A stretch of 64,000 nt of DNA from Monosporascus cannonballus (GCA_004154925.1 QJNS01000126.1:62001-126000); one strand, 5' to 3'. Counted from the stretch's first letter, positions 12,876 through 26,400 are shown. The notes: a model not told the origin generated them from the letters alone. Translations and numbers: made by a program.

Positions 12876-13081
12876 TATAAGAATATAATCTTTAAAAAGT
12901 AAGGCTAGTAACTAATCAACTATAAATTAACCACTAAACAACCCATTAATATAAATTTACCATCTGGCGATTAATAGAAAATGCTAGATAAAAATAATCT
13001 AATATATTTATTTCTTGGAATATGCTCTGCGGCTGGTCGAAGATTACCTCACTGTAGCCCATAGCTATCTATTATCTTACA
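12876..13081 (+). repeat. Element A right (3') LTR
   Basis: Starts TATAAGAATATA and ends ATTATCTTACA. The same length (206 bp) and order of blocks as the left copy, strongly diverged by transitions. It is preceded by a purine-rich AAAAAAGAGCAAATAAT that may be the polypurine tract. ATATT follows at once, completing the target duplication. Confidence 0.8.
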
Positions 13082-13495
13082 ATATTATAAACGTCTTGAA
13101 ATTGAGTTATTAATCTAACTGTATACGTATGAACTTTATATTTTTAATATTTGATAAAAATATAAAGCGCGATTACAAATCTTCTGTAATATATCGGAAT
13201 ATATTTATAAACAAAAATACGAATACCCCGGTTAATATTAATATAAATAAATATCGCGAATTTCAATAATGTAAAAACGTAAGTTATTTTCGCTACGAAA
13301 TCGTTGTAATTAAAAAAGATTATAAAAAAACAATTTTTGAGCAAAATTATATAATTTGTTTAAAATATTACGGAAGTTAAAATTAAACCAAAACAATTTC
13401 TGACGCACCGATTATCCCCGCGCGCAAAATACAATTATGATAAATACTTACTTACCCGATAATAATAGTTTCGTTTTTTTAATTAGCTTTTACAA
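13082..13495. other. AT-rich spacer between elements A and B
   Basis: About 410 bp of AT-rich DNA between the 3' LTRs of two oppositely oriented elements. No gene or repeat was recognised. Confidence 0.4.
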
Positions 13496-13702
13496 TGTAA
13501 GATAATGGACAGCTGTAAGCTTGGGTAAGGTGATCTCCGACCAGTTACAAAGCGTATTCTAAGAAGTAATTGTATTAAGTTATTTCCATCTAGCGTTTCT
13601 TATTAGCTGCCAGATGGTAAATTTATATTAATAAATAGATCGGTAGCTAATCGGTAGCTAGTTAATTATTAACTTTATCCTCATAAGGGCTATATTCTTA
13701 TA
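13496..13702 (-). repeat. Element B 3' LTR (reverse-oriented)
   Basis: 207 bp. The reverse complement starts TATAAGAATATAGCCC and ends CCATTATCTTACA, matching both LTRs of element A. Just inside it on the minus strand is AAAAAGGGGGAG, a good polypurine tract. Confidence 0.75.
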
Positions 13703-16169
13703 ATTACTCCCCCTTTTTAAACTATTAATCCCTAATAGTATTATTATTAATTTGATATAACGTATTTCGCAAACCTGGTTGCGTATGTTTGCCAATGATT
13801 TACCGTTATACTGTATTATAAATAGTTACCGTAATAATTAATATATATTATATTACGTAATTCATTATGTTCCGCCCAATTTCTTATTATAATCTGTTTT
13901 TAACCTTACCTTATTTACTTTTTTTTTCGCATCTATATTTCTATTCCTTTTGCGTACGCGTTCCGTTCGGTCTCTCGTTTTTTTATTCTTATATCGCCTT
14001 CTCCGTCTGTTTTGCATATTATCTCCGTTCGTTATGTTTTTTTCTTGTATAGAGTTTTAAGAAAAATCATATTTTAATATTAAAGAAAATTAAGATTTCT
14101 TTTAGCATTATCCTTTTAACGCCGATAGTAAAATAAATATTAATCGTATTACGGGCGGCAATAAGCCGTATTGTATTTATATAATACAACATTATTTCGA
14201 TTACTGTACGGTTTATATTTAAGTTTTAAGCGCTTTAAATTACGTTATAACCAATTATTATTATAAAAAATTTCGCGCGGTAAATAATTATTTTTAGTGT
14301 TATTAATATTGTTATTTAATTTCCGTTTAAATTCCGATTATCCTTAAAAATGCTGCCTAAACGGTCTTTTAGTTCGGTATTAATAATTAGGAGTTAATTA
14401 ACGAATTCGAAAAGGCTTATATTACGGGTACTTAATACGAACGTTTCGATGTAATTACGGTTGGTTGTCGATTCGACGTTTTTCGCAAAGCCGAATTCGC
14501 CTTTAACGCAGTTATTATTAAAAAGTATCGTTTTTTAATGTAATTAAGGTCGATTTTCGATCGTCCGTTATAATTGCGAAAATCCAGTTTTAATACCGTT
14601 TAATAGATTTATAAACTTAGGTTTTTTTTTATAAATTTTACGGTTTTTTATTATTTCGTAATTAATTTCCGATTAGGCGTAATTTTAGGGTACTTTTATA
14701 AGTAAAATAATTTTCGAAAGTTATTATGCTGTTACGCTCCTTATTTACAAATATCTTTTGCTCGTTTTCCGACGTTTTAATAAAATTTTAATATTTATTA
14801 ATAATTATAATTAAAAAACGGTTTTATCCAGCAAAGTTATTACGAAACTTAAGTATATTAAGCGCTTTAATAATAACGTCCTATTTCCGATTAATAACAA
14901 ATTATATTCCGGTTATTTAAGCCTTGTTTTTTGTAAGAAATAAAATATTTTTAAGTTCTTTCCGGGTTTTACGCCTAATAAGTTTAATAAGCGTACCCGC
15001 TTTTTGTCGTTATATATTTTCGGTCGTTTTCCGATATTCTTATGTTAATTTCTTTAATACGTTTATTAAGAGCTAATTAACGTAAAGTTTAATTATTAAA
15101 TGCGAAGTTTTATTTTTAAAATAAAGGTTTAATGTTTTTTACGTTATTTATAAATTTTTAATTAGTATATAATAAAATAACTATTTGCCAAATCCTTAAA
15201 AATAATTATTTAATTAAGTAATATTTTAATATTAATATTCTAATTTTGCTTAGAATTATTTTTTTGTAATTTTTATAATTATTAGGCGATTAATTTCCGA
15301 TCGGGTTATTATTATTTTGCGACTTTTGGGTCGTTTTATTTTTTATATATGTATTTAACTTTTTTCTCGTAACGCTGTAATATTTTAAGCGCGTATTCGA
15401 AATGCCCTTAAGGCTTTTACGTATCATACTTAACGGGTTAGCCTTTTTATTTAATTAGATATTTACGTTGTTTTCGGTTATTTCGATGGCGGATAATATT
15501 TTTTATTACTTATTTTTTCTGTTCCTTTATTAAGTCCGGTAACGTTATTTAAATATCGCCCGGTTTCCGGTTATATTATGATTTTAATAAGGATATTAGA
15601 AAGATATTATGTATTCGTTAGATTTGGTAAAAAGAATTATTTTATATATCTGGAAACTTATTTGTTCCTTAATTGCAACCCGAATATAAATAAATAGAGA
15701 TGTTTTATTTTTGAATTTAAAGTTTTTGGTTAATAAATTTATTTTATTATCTTAATTGGAATTCTATAAGTGTATAATATTAATTATAATATTTTTGTTG
15801 GGCTGCCGTTATTTTTTTCTAATATTTATGTATTGTTTAACGAATAGCTATTATTTTTTCGAAATATTCTTTAATATTTTATATTTATTTTTTAAACCTT
15901 TATACAATGTATTTTATTATCTTTAAATAGAACTTATATAAGGGTTCGAATAGAAAACGACCGGTAAACGCGTTTTATATATTATTATGTATAAATTTCG
16001 TATTTCGCAATAATTTTATTTAATTATTTTAATATTTATTAACGTAATTACGGAAATAATGTTTTAGAATTTGATAAATACGTTTTGTTTGCTTATTAGT
16101 TTACGAATGGTAAACGGTCGATATTTGCCGTTTTATTTTTTGCTTTTTGTAAAATTCCGTTTAAAATCA

Positions 16170-16345
16170 ATTTGTTAATAATTTATTTTTATTATTAATA
16201 ATTCTGGTTAACGTATTAAATCTGTATTTAATCTCGTCGTAAAGCAATTAAGCTAGTTCGGTTACAATTAAGGTTTTAATTATGGGGATAAATAATTTTA
16301 ATTTCGTAAAGCGGTCGATAATTACCCGGATTACGTCGTACTTTA
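16170..16345 (-). pseudogene. Element B integrase core remnant
   Basis: The minus strand reads VIRVIIDRFTKLKLFIP, then KTLIVTELA, LLYDEIKYRFNTLTRI and INNKNKLLTN. It is closely parallel to the element A integrase. Internal stops and D-to-N changes fit G-to-A mutation. Confidence 0.75.
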
Positions 16346-18384
16346 GCCCGTTTAAACCTAGGTTTTTAGGAAATTTCGTAATAAAATTTAACGAAACTTT
16401 TTGAAAGGGTTATTTAGGTAACGATAAGAGCTATAGCTATTGATATAATTTATGGCGTAGCTTTATTATACCCTAATAATTCGGATATTACTTAATATAT
16501 TTTCGGATATTGTTCGTTATATTTTCCTAGTAAAAGCTTTTGGTTATTAGTTCCAGCGTACGGATATATTTTATATATGTTGCTTTTGAATTATTATGGT
16601 ATTAATTAATTAATTGCTTCCGTAATAGATTTTGTAACGTGATTACGAATTTATTCCGATAATGTAAAACTTTTTTTAAGTTTAAGAAATATTTTTTTAT
16701 TCCGGTTTGGCGTTTAGGTATTCGTATTAGCTTTATAATATTTAAGTTTTTGGTTTATAGCTTTCGAATTTAATTATAAAACTGTCGGAAAGTTTTCGAT
16801 TAAAGTGCTGTTTCGTTTTTAGATAGCTTTTTTGTTAAAAGACGTAAAACGTATTGATTATAAATAATAATTTTAGTACCAGTTTCGTTTTTCCTAGATT
16901 TTTCGAAATCCGATCGTAATACGGTTATAGCTTGCGGTTACCGTTATTTAACCGTTAATCGTATTATTGCTGCGATTCGTGCTTATATTGTTATTCGCAA
17001 GTAATAAGTTTGGCAGGTATATAGTTTTTTACTTTTCTTTTTCGAAAGTTTTTTACGATCGTATAACGAAGGTTTTCCGCTTTTTTTACGCGGATAGTAA
17101 TTATTTAAATTTCCGCCACCTGAAATTTGTTTGGGAATTTTGTAACGAACGAATTTTACGTTATTTTTATAAAGCCTTTTGCCCTTTTATAATACTTTAA
17201 ATCGCGCTATATATCTGCAACCGTTTTCCGTACGTTTTTCGGCATGTTATTTGTAAATCTAAGTTTTTAGATAACGTAAGGGTTACGTTTTTATACGCGA
17301 TTTTCCTTAATATGTAATCCGGGCGTTTAGATAGCCTATTTGCTGGGTTAGCAGCGTTCGGTTAATATTAGATTTTAAAATCAAATTGCGTAAGGCGGTA
17401 AACTTATTAAGTTAATCTCCTTTTAAGGTTACGCGCCAGCGCCTTTATTATGTTTTTTAGCATTATGTGATCGGTAAATATTAAGAAATCTTTTTTGTAT
17501 TTTTAAGGTGTTACTATTAATATTTTAAGTTTTCTATGATCGCCAATAGTTTTTATTGCTTTATAGTTTATTGCTTTTCGGTTGGACTTAGCTTTTGCGA
17601 CCAGTATGCGATTAAGCATTAATATTTTCCGTATTTTTGTAAAAATTTCTTTAATATAGTTTTTATCGAGATATCTGTTTTAACCTTGGTATTTTTGGCG
17701 TTATTCCAGTATCGAAGAATAATTGCCGACTAAAAGGTATTTTTTAAATTTCGGAACATTTTTTTAATTTTTTCGAGTTACCGGAATTTTGTTATTTTAC
17801 TTTTGCCTTACGTCCTTTTTAGGAACTTAATAATAAGTTCGGTAATACTCAAATAATAAGCGATAAATTTCCGATAAAAGTTTGCAAATTTTAAAAATAT
17901 TTAAATATTATAAATTAATTTTGGCTTTAATTATATTTCGATAATATCGACCTGTTAGTCGTTTATTTCCAAACTGTTAGTATTAATTACAAATCCTAAG
18001 AATTTGTTTTGAAAAATTCATACTTAAACGCTTTGACAAATAATTAATACTGTAATAGCTATTCGTAAATTAATTGGAAATATTTTGCATATTTCTTTTC
18101 GCTATCGGAAACATTAATTATATTATTTAAATATATTACGTATATATAATTAATAAATCGAATTAATACTTTATATATATAGGCCTAAAACGTAATTAAG
18201 GCGTTAATAAGGTCAAATAATATAACCGTATATTTAAATTATTCGTATTACGTTCTGAAAACGGTTTTTATTAATCGCCCTTTTTAATTTTGATACGGTG
18301 GTAAGTATTTTTAAAATCATTTTTTGAAAATACTTCGGTTAATTTTAAGCGATTTATTATTTTTGAAATTAAAAGTAAAAGGTA

Positions 18385-18582
18385 TTAATTTTTTATCGTT
18401 ATCCGATTTAACCTTTTATAATCGATATATAATCGGAAATTACCGTTTTTATTAGGCACAAATAATACTAGTACTTTTATGTCCGTTTTCGAATAACGTA
18501 TCCGGCCTGCTTTTAGATTTTTTGGATATATTTTTGGAATACTTTTTTTTAGATTTCCGAAATAAGGTAAATTAGGCCGCAT
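18385..18582 (-). pseudogene. Element B reverse transcriptase fragment
   Basis: A 65-residue open stretch reads LKAGRIRYSKTDIKVLVLFV, then PNKNGNFRLYIDYKRLNRIT and IKN. This is the Gypsy RT entry block '(I)RPSKSPxGAPVLFVxKKDGxLRLCxDYRxLNxIT'. Cys-to-Tyr and Pro-to-Tyr/Thr style changes fit RIP. The rest of RT lies towards 17 kb in broken frames. Confidence 0.8.
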
Positions 18583-20124
18583 AAAGGCGTTTTCCCTAGG
18601 ATCAGGTTTATTATATGTTATGTTTTTAATAATTAAGGTATTTTTTTAGCTGTTTTTTCGGAATATATTTGCCGGAAATTCTTTAAGTCTATAAACAGGT
18701 CGGTTATCTTTTATTTTTATTATTCCTCGAATTCCGAGATATTTAGCTTTTTAACTAAGCTTATTAAGTTAACGGTATAAATTTGCTTATCGGAAAATAT
18801 TAAGTTTATGATTTCGTATTTATTAATCTTTTGTAATAATCCGTATAATTATTAATATATAGTTATATTTAATAAAATTTTTGATTTACTTATTTCGGGT
18901 TTAAATAATAGAAAATTAGGCGCCTTCGATTACGGCATATTACAAAGTAAATTTGCTTAAATTTTCGTTCGTTCCCGTTATTATTTATTATATTAATAAA
19001 AACTTCGTAAGCCTTATAATATTTCATATACGTACTGTTAACGCCGATAAGGCCCGGAATATTTACGGAAATTAGTTAAAAATTAAGCTTCTTCGTTAAC
19101 CTTTTGCTTATAATGCTTATTTGTATTCCGATATTTATATTTATTTATATTCTTATATTCCTTGTATTTCTTTTAATACAACCTTTTTTTAAAAGGCGGC
19201 TTTATTTTAATTATTTTGCAGTTATTAGCCGAAATGAATTAAACGTATATACTTATTACGGTTTTTTTAAGTTTACGTTTAAGGACTGGTTTAATTTATC
19301 GTTATATATTATAACGTTCTGTACGGTTTTCGGAAATTGGGTTTTATATGGCCGGAGTAACAAAGTTCGCGTATCTCCTTTTAATTTATAATTTACGTTT
19401 TTATAACCTGGCTTTTTATAATTATGATATTTAAATAAGCCCTTGTAAAAATCAAAAATATTAAATCGTACGGATTTATTCTGATTAGGATTAAATCGGC
19501 GATTATTTACCTTCCGAATATAAGAACGCCCGTGGTCCTTTTTATTCCTACCCGACGCCTTTAATTTGCTTTAGAGATTTCTTTCCCGAAAGCATTAAAA
19601 TAAAATTGTTTATTTTTATTACTATTTTTGGCAGAAAACAATCGGTTTTTTTTCGCCTTTTTTTAGGCGTTTTGGCAACATTTTACTTTATTTGTTACGT
19701 TATTAATTTATTTTAATTTAACGTTTTTTTATAATGAAGTATTTTGTAACCGTAATATTAATTTGTAAAAAATAATTAAAAATAACATATTTATTATTCC
19801 GATTATTCTCTAGGTTAAAAACGTTCGTAAATTTTATTTTATAAACCAGAAACCATTATTTAATGTATAAGTCTAATAGCGATTAATCGGATCGTTATCG
19901 CAATTCTATAAATTATTCTTTATATTGCTTATCGAAAAAATTAAGATTTATGTAATCTTTTTTAATAAAAATCTAGAGGTTTTTTATTAATTTTTTTCAT
20001 AATTAAAGTAATTAAGCATAATATAATATAATCGCTAAATATTCATAATAAAAATATTTATATAACTTATAGCTTATTGGATATAAATAAAGGTATTTCG
20101 CTTTGGCCTTTTAGCGTAAATGTT

Positions 20125-20245
20125 ACGGCTTGGTCCACCGTAAGAACTCCAGTATATATGCAGCTGTAAGCACCAGGATGATTGCCACAATTGCGATCAT
20201 TCCACTGATCTTTTGCCCTGGTGGCGTAATGGCATGGTGCAGCCA
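20125..20245. other. Unmutated ~120-bp island inside element B
   Basis: Normal CA/TG content in the midst of RIP-type DNA. The minus strand is open and reads ITPPGQKISG followed by GMIAIVAIILVLTAAYILEFL, a possible membrane helix. This may be chance, as the plus strand is not open. I do not recognise it. It is too short to call a gene. Confidence 0.35.
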
Positions 20246-20750
20246 TAACAGTAAAGTTTCGTAATAACTTTTATTTAATTTCTTTTGATCCACGCCCGTT
20301 CGAAAAATTTCGGGCAATTATAACGCGGTATTTATTTATCGCCTTTGGACTTTTACGACGATATCGTAATTAACTTATAAAGTTTTGTTTTTTTAATTTA
20401 TGTTATTATTTATTATTTGGTTAACTGTTGAAATAATTCCGAACATTATTCGTTTTGTTAACGCATAATTTCCAAAATCTGGTTATTATTAAGGGGTTTA
20501 ATTTTTTTTGTTTTAAATTCCGGGACGCGGTTGTTATATTACGCCCGTTTTCCGACCGTTTAATTAACGGTTATTAGAACGTATCCTTATTATATGTATA
20601 AGGTAATTCGGGATCCCGGGAACCATGGTTTTTTGCCCGTTAAGGTTTCGTTATAAGCTTTTTCGCCTATTCCCGTACCGTAATTAATCGTTTGTCGGTT
20701 AGGTTCCGATCGGCGATTTTTTCGACTAGTAACTTAGATTCGTTTTGTAG

Positions 20751-21124
20751 TGTTACGACCCGACAAGCTCCGGTCTCAAGAAACGGTCAGGCAGGGAGCA
20801 CACGGGCCACCTCCCGGGTCACGTGACGGTGATCACTGCCAAGCCAGTGATCATTAATGATTAAAGGTAATCCCAAATAATCGTGATTACCACCAACGGC
20901 GGAATTACGAATAATTAAGCCAAAAAGGAAAAGAATATATATGTTTATTATTTCCATAATTTAAATAAATTTAGTTTATAATATAATATCGTTATTTAAA
21001 ATATTTTGATATTATAAGACGTAATACGTTATTATATTTGTTACTTAAATTCGTACGATATTCCTATTAATATAAATTCGTTAATTTAAGGTTTAATAGT
21101 TAATTAAATTATATAGCTATTATA
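20751..21124 (+). repeat. Element C 5' LTR, with a GC-rich U3
   Basis: Starts TGTTACGACCCGACAAGC and ends AGCTATTATA (family end GCTCGTTACA). The first ~180 bp are GC-rich and unmutated, the remainder AT-rich. Homologous blocks occur in reverse in both H LTRs (TGTTATGACCCAACAAG; GAAACGGTC; AATAGTTGGTTAAACCG). Confidence 0.8.
20818..20853. promoter_or_regulatory. Palindromes in the U3 of element C LTR
   Basis: GTCACGTGAC (20818-20827) is a perfect 10-bp palindrome with a CACGTG core. TGATCACTG (20830-20838) and CAGTGATCA (20845-20853) are a perfect 9-bp inverted pair around CCAAGC. They lie in the U3 part of an LTR, where transcription-factor sites are expected. A regulatory role is inferred. 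Confidence 0.4.
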
Positions 21125-21987
21125 TGTTGAAAATTTTTATTTAATAATACTGTCAAACTTTAAATAATATTTAATATTATTAAGATATTGACCAATATTT
21201 AGAAAACATTTATTTAATAACTTTAGGCTCGAATTCGAAAATTAAAGAAAAAAGTTCGATAATTTAAGATTACGTTATTTACCTAAGCCTTTTTCGCCTG
21301 TTTAAAATTTAAAAAACCGGAGTTTTACGATACAAAAAGTAATTTTTAAATTTTCTTAATTTAGATACGAATTTATTTTCGTTTTTTAGATTTTAAGAAT
21401 CCAGCGGATATAATTTTAATAGTAAAAGTATGCCTAATAAAAATTACGGTTAATTACTTTAAGCCTATGATAAGAAATTTTTTTAAAAGTAAAAAAGCCG
21501 GATAAAAAAATTTTATTAATAAAACTTTTTATTTTATACTAATTTCGAAAATAAAATATATAATAATTTCGGTAATCCGGATAAAAAACGATTTACGGCC
21601 CAGTAATTTTTATAAATCCGATAAAAAAAACTTACGTTTAAATATGCCGTAATTTTCAAAAGTTTTGCGGCTAAGGCAAAATAACGAAACAACGAAATTA
21701 ATATTTTTATTAATATATTTTATAAAAAATTAAAGGATAATATAGAAGATAAAAGTATTTAGATTAAATAATTAGTTATCCTAAACCGGTATATCGTAAA
21801 AGTAATTAAAATCAATAATCGATAATTTAAAAAACGATGAGAAAAAAAAAGATAATATATTTTATGTTCGGGATATAATAAATTTAATTAAGAGAAAAAA
21901 AAAGATATATCTTTTATTTTTTACGGAATAACGCCAGGACCTAAAAAATTCGGTATTATTCATAAATAAAATTAGAGCCAAATTAAG

Positions 21988-22029
21988 TGCTTTAATTATG
22001 GCAAAATAAGATATAAGGTTTATAAATAT
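21988..22029 (+). pseudogene. Element C gag zinc knuckle (3 of 4 ligands lost)
   Basis: Reads C-F-N-Y-G-K-I-R-Y-K-V-Y-K-Y, the spacing C-x2-C-x4-H-x4-C with only the first Cys kept and the other three ligands changed to Tyr. TGY-to-TAY and CAY-to-TAY are RIP-type transitions. In gag the knuckle would bind packaged RNA. Confidence 0.75.
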
Positions 22030-24049
22030 AAAAAACCTAAGAAGTTACGATAAGATAACTGGATCCTTATACCGGAAAAATAATTTAAAAATAGTTAAAA
22101 AAACGATAATAAAATTATTAACATAATTTAAGCCAAATATATATTAAGTTTATAACAAAAGATTTAATAAGGATTATTACGGCAAAAAAATTGACAAAAA
22201 ATATAAAAAACCAGAAAGCTAGCTTAATAAGTATTATAAGCACAGTAAAAAACGTTATAAGGATAATTACGCAAATACTAAAATTGGACAAAAAGAATCT
22301 GTCCCGGAACCCCTGATCGATATGGTAAAATATACGCTATATATTGTCGACGGCAAAAATATCCCGATTACGAAAAATAAAAATAGCATATTTACGAACG
22401 AATTACCCGTATGTACTATAAGCGATTCGATTTTTTAAATCGTATTAAAAATAATAAGGATAATAAATAATAATATCGACATTTTCGAATTATAACCCTA
22501 AAAAATATCCAGCAATTAGCCGAAATAAAAAGCTGGCTTAAAGGAAAATAATATCCGCCAAAAAAACCTTTTTGTTATTATAAATAATATAATTATTAAA
22601 CGGAAAAAAAGTTACTTTAACGTACGGTTAAAAATATTATTAGAAAATTATTACGGATTTTTATTTTTAATTAGCTTTTATTATAAATCCCCAAAAAAGA
22701 AGAATTATTAAGGAAAAAATATATTAGTTTACAAATATTCTTTGGAACGACAATTAAAATAACGTATAATAGGATATAGTCGTAAATATAAATAAATAAT
22801 TCATGTAATAAGGAAAAAGATTGTAAAAAAACTAAAAATATTTAATACGGTTCGAAAGACTAATATGCCGGTAATAATAATAAATATAACAGCTTAATAC
22901 GTTAAACGAAAAAGATATAAATAAAACTTAATAAATTCGAATAGAAATTAAAAAAAAACTATTTATAAAAAAGTTATAAAATAACGAAACTTAAAAAAAT
23001 TAAAGGGAATTCCTTAAAAGGGCTTTATATATAATAATAACAAACATTAATAACATTATTATTTTGGATATACAAATTAAAACGTATTAATATAAGGTAA
23101 TAATAGATTATAAAGCTTTAGTGGAAATTATATTGTATTAAATATAATTAATAAATTTAAATTACCATAAAAATATAAATTAGAACTTTATATAACGATA
23201 AATGCCGAAAGTTAGAAATTTGTTTACGATAACGGAAAGATTATATGCGAAATTAATTATTTCAAGATTTTTATGAAAAAGTAATACCAGATAATTAATT
23301 TCGATATCGTTTTATTCGGGAATTACTATATAATTTTAGGATTATTATAAATACGTTAATATGAAATTTTAAGTAATAAAAAGATTAATTAAATAAGGTT
23401 TATTTTATATTTTATTAACGGAGGAAACAAAAATTAAGATTTTAATATTCGATAGAAAATAACGACAAATATAAGTATAAAGATATAACAAAAACTTTAT
23501 TATCTAAAGAAATAAGATATAAGAAAAAACAGATATTAAAGAAAAACATAACGTATTATAATTATTATTAAAGTGAAATTAAAGTAATTAAATAACGATT
23601 TAAAATAAGAATAATAATTTTAAAAGTTAAAAATTTAATTAATATGTTATTATAATATTATATATATAAGCAATTTTTCAAAAAGGAATTCGATACGAAA
23701 TTATTAAAATATAGTGAATTGGATTATAAAATAATCCTTAAAAAAGGATTTCCGACAAAGTTTTACTTTATTTATAATTTTAGCGGAAACGAATTACGTA
23801 CTTTTAAAAAATATCTAGAAAATCAATTATAAAAAAGATAAATTCGACTTTTAAAATTATTAGTAAAATATTTAATATTTTTCTTATTAAACAAAATAGT
23901 AAATTATTATTTGTAATTAATTATTAATAATTAAACGATATTATTATTAAAAATTAAATATTATTATTTTTGATTACGGAAATAAAAACCTGATTTTACG
24001 GAGCCAAAGAATTTATAATATTCAATTTCAAAATAAATACAATTTTATT

Positions 24050-24700
24050 AACATTAAAAAAATACGAATAAAAAACGGTTTTTAAAACGAAATACAGTTT
24101 ATTTAAATATTTAGTTATATTAATGAGATTTCCAAACCTATTAATAACCTTTTAACGAATAATAAATTATGTGGTACGAAAATATCTCGATATTTTTGTC
24201 ATATATTATTTTGACGATATTCTTATTTTTTCAGAAACGGGAAAAACATATGCAGGATATATTTATATAGGTTTTTAAGCTTTATAAAACGTAAAGCTGC
24301 TTATTAACGCAGAAAAAAGTTAGTTTTACGTACAAAAGGTGGAATATCTGGGATATATTAACACCCTAGAACATATTAGGATAAACTTTAAGGAAATCGC
24401 TATAATTACAAAATAGCAGACGCCAACTCTGGTTAAGAAGGTATAAGTATTCCTTGGATTCGTTAATTATTACAGAAAGTTTATTCGAAACTTTACCAAA
24501 GTAACTATACCCCTATCCAGTTTTACGAAAAAAAAAGAGTTTAAATAAACGCCTAAAATAGAAAAAAAACATTTTAGGATGTTAAAGATACGATTACTAA
24601 CGAACCAGTATTAAATATATACGATCTAACCTACTTCGTTAAAATAAAAACCGATATTTCGAATTATGCGTTAAACGTAATAATTGGATAACGAAATAAT
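24050..24700 (+). pseudogene. Element C reverse transcriptase / RNase H remnant
   Basis: Plus-strand frames read KTVFKTKYSLFKYLVI, VVRKYLDIFVIYYFDDILIF and, about 100 bp on, INAEKS*FYVQKVEYLGYI: Gypsy RT fingers, catalytic YFDD (24207-24218, intact) and the 'YVNxEKCxFxxxEVEFLGF' block. At about 24.65 kb KTDISNYALNVII matches the RNase H 'TDASDYALGAVL' motif. Confidence 0.8.
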
Positions 24701-25494
24701 TAACATAATTTATACCTTATTACATATTTTTCGTACTAATTAAAAAGAAATCCAAGTTAATTCCGGTATTGCAAATAAGGAATTTATGGTCATTTTTATG
24801 GCATTTCGGAAGTTTAAGTATTTTCTAAAGGAAAGCTTGTACCAGGTTAAGGTTTATACGGATTATTAAAATCTTATCTGTTTTATTACAATTAAGGAAG
24901 TTATAAAATAATAATTGAAATATCCGAAAAAATCGATAAATTTTAATTTCCGTATTATCTATGAAAAGGGTTCAGAAAACGACAAAGTCGATATTTTAAG
25001 TAAACAACTCGATTTCGAAAAAAATGGTTGAAATTAATTATATAATTTTTGAAATTATCACGAAAAGATATTTACGCCCGCGATAAATTGCGATAATTCG
25101 GGCAATAGTTTTCAATATGCATTAGAAAATCCAGTAATATAACGGCAGCTTATTAAAGGACCAAAAAACGGACAAAATATAAATTCTCGCAGAATACTAA
25201 GAAGACCTAGTATAAAAACTATATAAATATTAGCTATATGAATATCCAGAGATTTATAAAACCCTAAAATAACTTTAACGTATATATTCTTTTTTCACAA
25301 TAAAAATAATAGTTTAAAAAATACGACAATAATGCGATCTTCGTAATAAGATTAACGCATAATAATATAAGTCTTATAAAAAATTACAGTTACTACTACT
25401 CGCATAGTAGCCGTAATACTTAATTATATTCGACTTCATTATTAAATTTATTATATCATAAAATCCCGTTATAAATATATATTACGATAATATT

Positions 25495-25665
25495 TTCGTA
25501 ATCATCGATCGATTCACGAAATTCTCTTATTTTTTACCATATCATAAAGACACTGACGCCGAACAAATAGCATATATTTTTTTCAACATATTTTCAGCAT
25601 ATATGGATTACTAATGAAAACCATCTCAGATACAGGATTAACGTTTGCATTCAAATTCTGGTAAG
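25495..25665 (+). pseudogene. Element C integrase core remnant
   Basis: Reads VIIDRFTKFSYFLPYHKDTD then AEQIAYIFF, with a frame slip and stops after it. This is the first catalytic-Asp region and beta-strands of a retroviral-type integrase. Element H reads almost the same on the minus strand at 32480-32707. Confidence 0.8.
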
Positions 25666-26269
25666 GTCTTATAATACAAATCGGTTTAAATTATAAACTA
25701 TTCAAGGTTTTCAGTATTAAACGGATAAATAAATAAAACGAACGAACTAAATTTGAGAATTTACTTACGATATTATATTAATTTCGAATAAAATAATTAT
25801 ATTAAACAGTTGTTATAAATATATCAAAATAATGTCTATAAATATAAATTATAGTTATATTCCAGAAATATATAGGAAAATACGCGACAATGGTTTAACT
25901 AATAATAACCTAATATTTACGTTAAAAGAGCTTAAAGAATTATATCCAAAATAGAATTAAATTATAATTCGTATATAATTAAATAAATAAATATTAAAAT
26001 TAGAAAAAATTAAAAGGATTAACTTTTAAAAACGAGAAAATAGTCCGTTTAGCCTTAAAAATATTTAAAAAAAACGACTAAGCAAAAAAACCGATTTTAA
26101 ATATATCGGTCCGTATAAAATCGCCAAGAGAATCTTAGAAAGCAACTATTAACTAAAACTTCTACCCAAGATCAAATTCTATCTAATTTTCCATATCTTT
26201 TTGCTCGAATTAACAGCAGATATAATCGTGGTATGTAAGGAACAAAACGATATAGAAATGGAAAACGAA

Positions 26270-26400
26270 CAATTATATAAGGTGGAAAAGATATTCGATA
26301 TAAGAAAATAAGACGAATTTACCCGGTACCTAATCAAGTACAAAAAGCACCCGGATTTCGAAAACACCTAGGAACCTACTAAAAATCTTATTAGCGCCTA
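26270..26400 (+). pseudogene. Element C chromodomain remnant
   Basis: Reads YKVEKIFDIRK*DEFTRYLI, then KYKKHPDFENT*EPTKNL. This is the chromodomain pattern 'YEVExILDxR...YLVKWKGYxxxExTWEPxxNL' with Trp-to-stop (TGG-to-TAG). In chromoviruses this C-terminal integrase domain steers insertion to marked chromatin. Confidence 0.8.

Larger units (their letters stand above)
5419..13081 (+). mobile_element. Element A: degenerate Ty3/Gypsy LTR retrotransposon
   Basis: A 7.66 kb element between two direct repeats of about 206 bp (5419-5624 and 12876-13081), flanked by a perfect 5-bp duplication ATATT (5414-5418 and 13082-13086). The plus strand holds, in Gypsy order, a gag-like leader, reverse transcriptase (about 8.1-8.4 kb) and integrase (about 10.1 kb). 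All frames are full of TAA/TAG stops in the manner of RIP, so the element is dead. A less-mutated patch lies at 6660-6930. Element B is the same family in opposite orientation. Confidence 0.85.
13496..20750 (-). mobile_element. Element B: degenerate Ty3/Gypsy, same family as A, 5'-truncated
   Basis: Minus-strand element with its 3' LTR at 13496-13702 (reverse complement of A's LTR), integrase at about 16.2-16.35 kb and RT at about 18.4-18.6 kb. Spacings from the 3' end match element A. At 20580-20750 the minus strand aligns with A at about 5690-5830 (shared GGCGAAAAAGCTTA block). B therefore breaks off within about 70 bp of where its 5' LTR should begin, exactly where element C starts. I did not find the missing 5' LTR beyond C. 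Confidence 0.75.
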
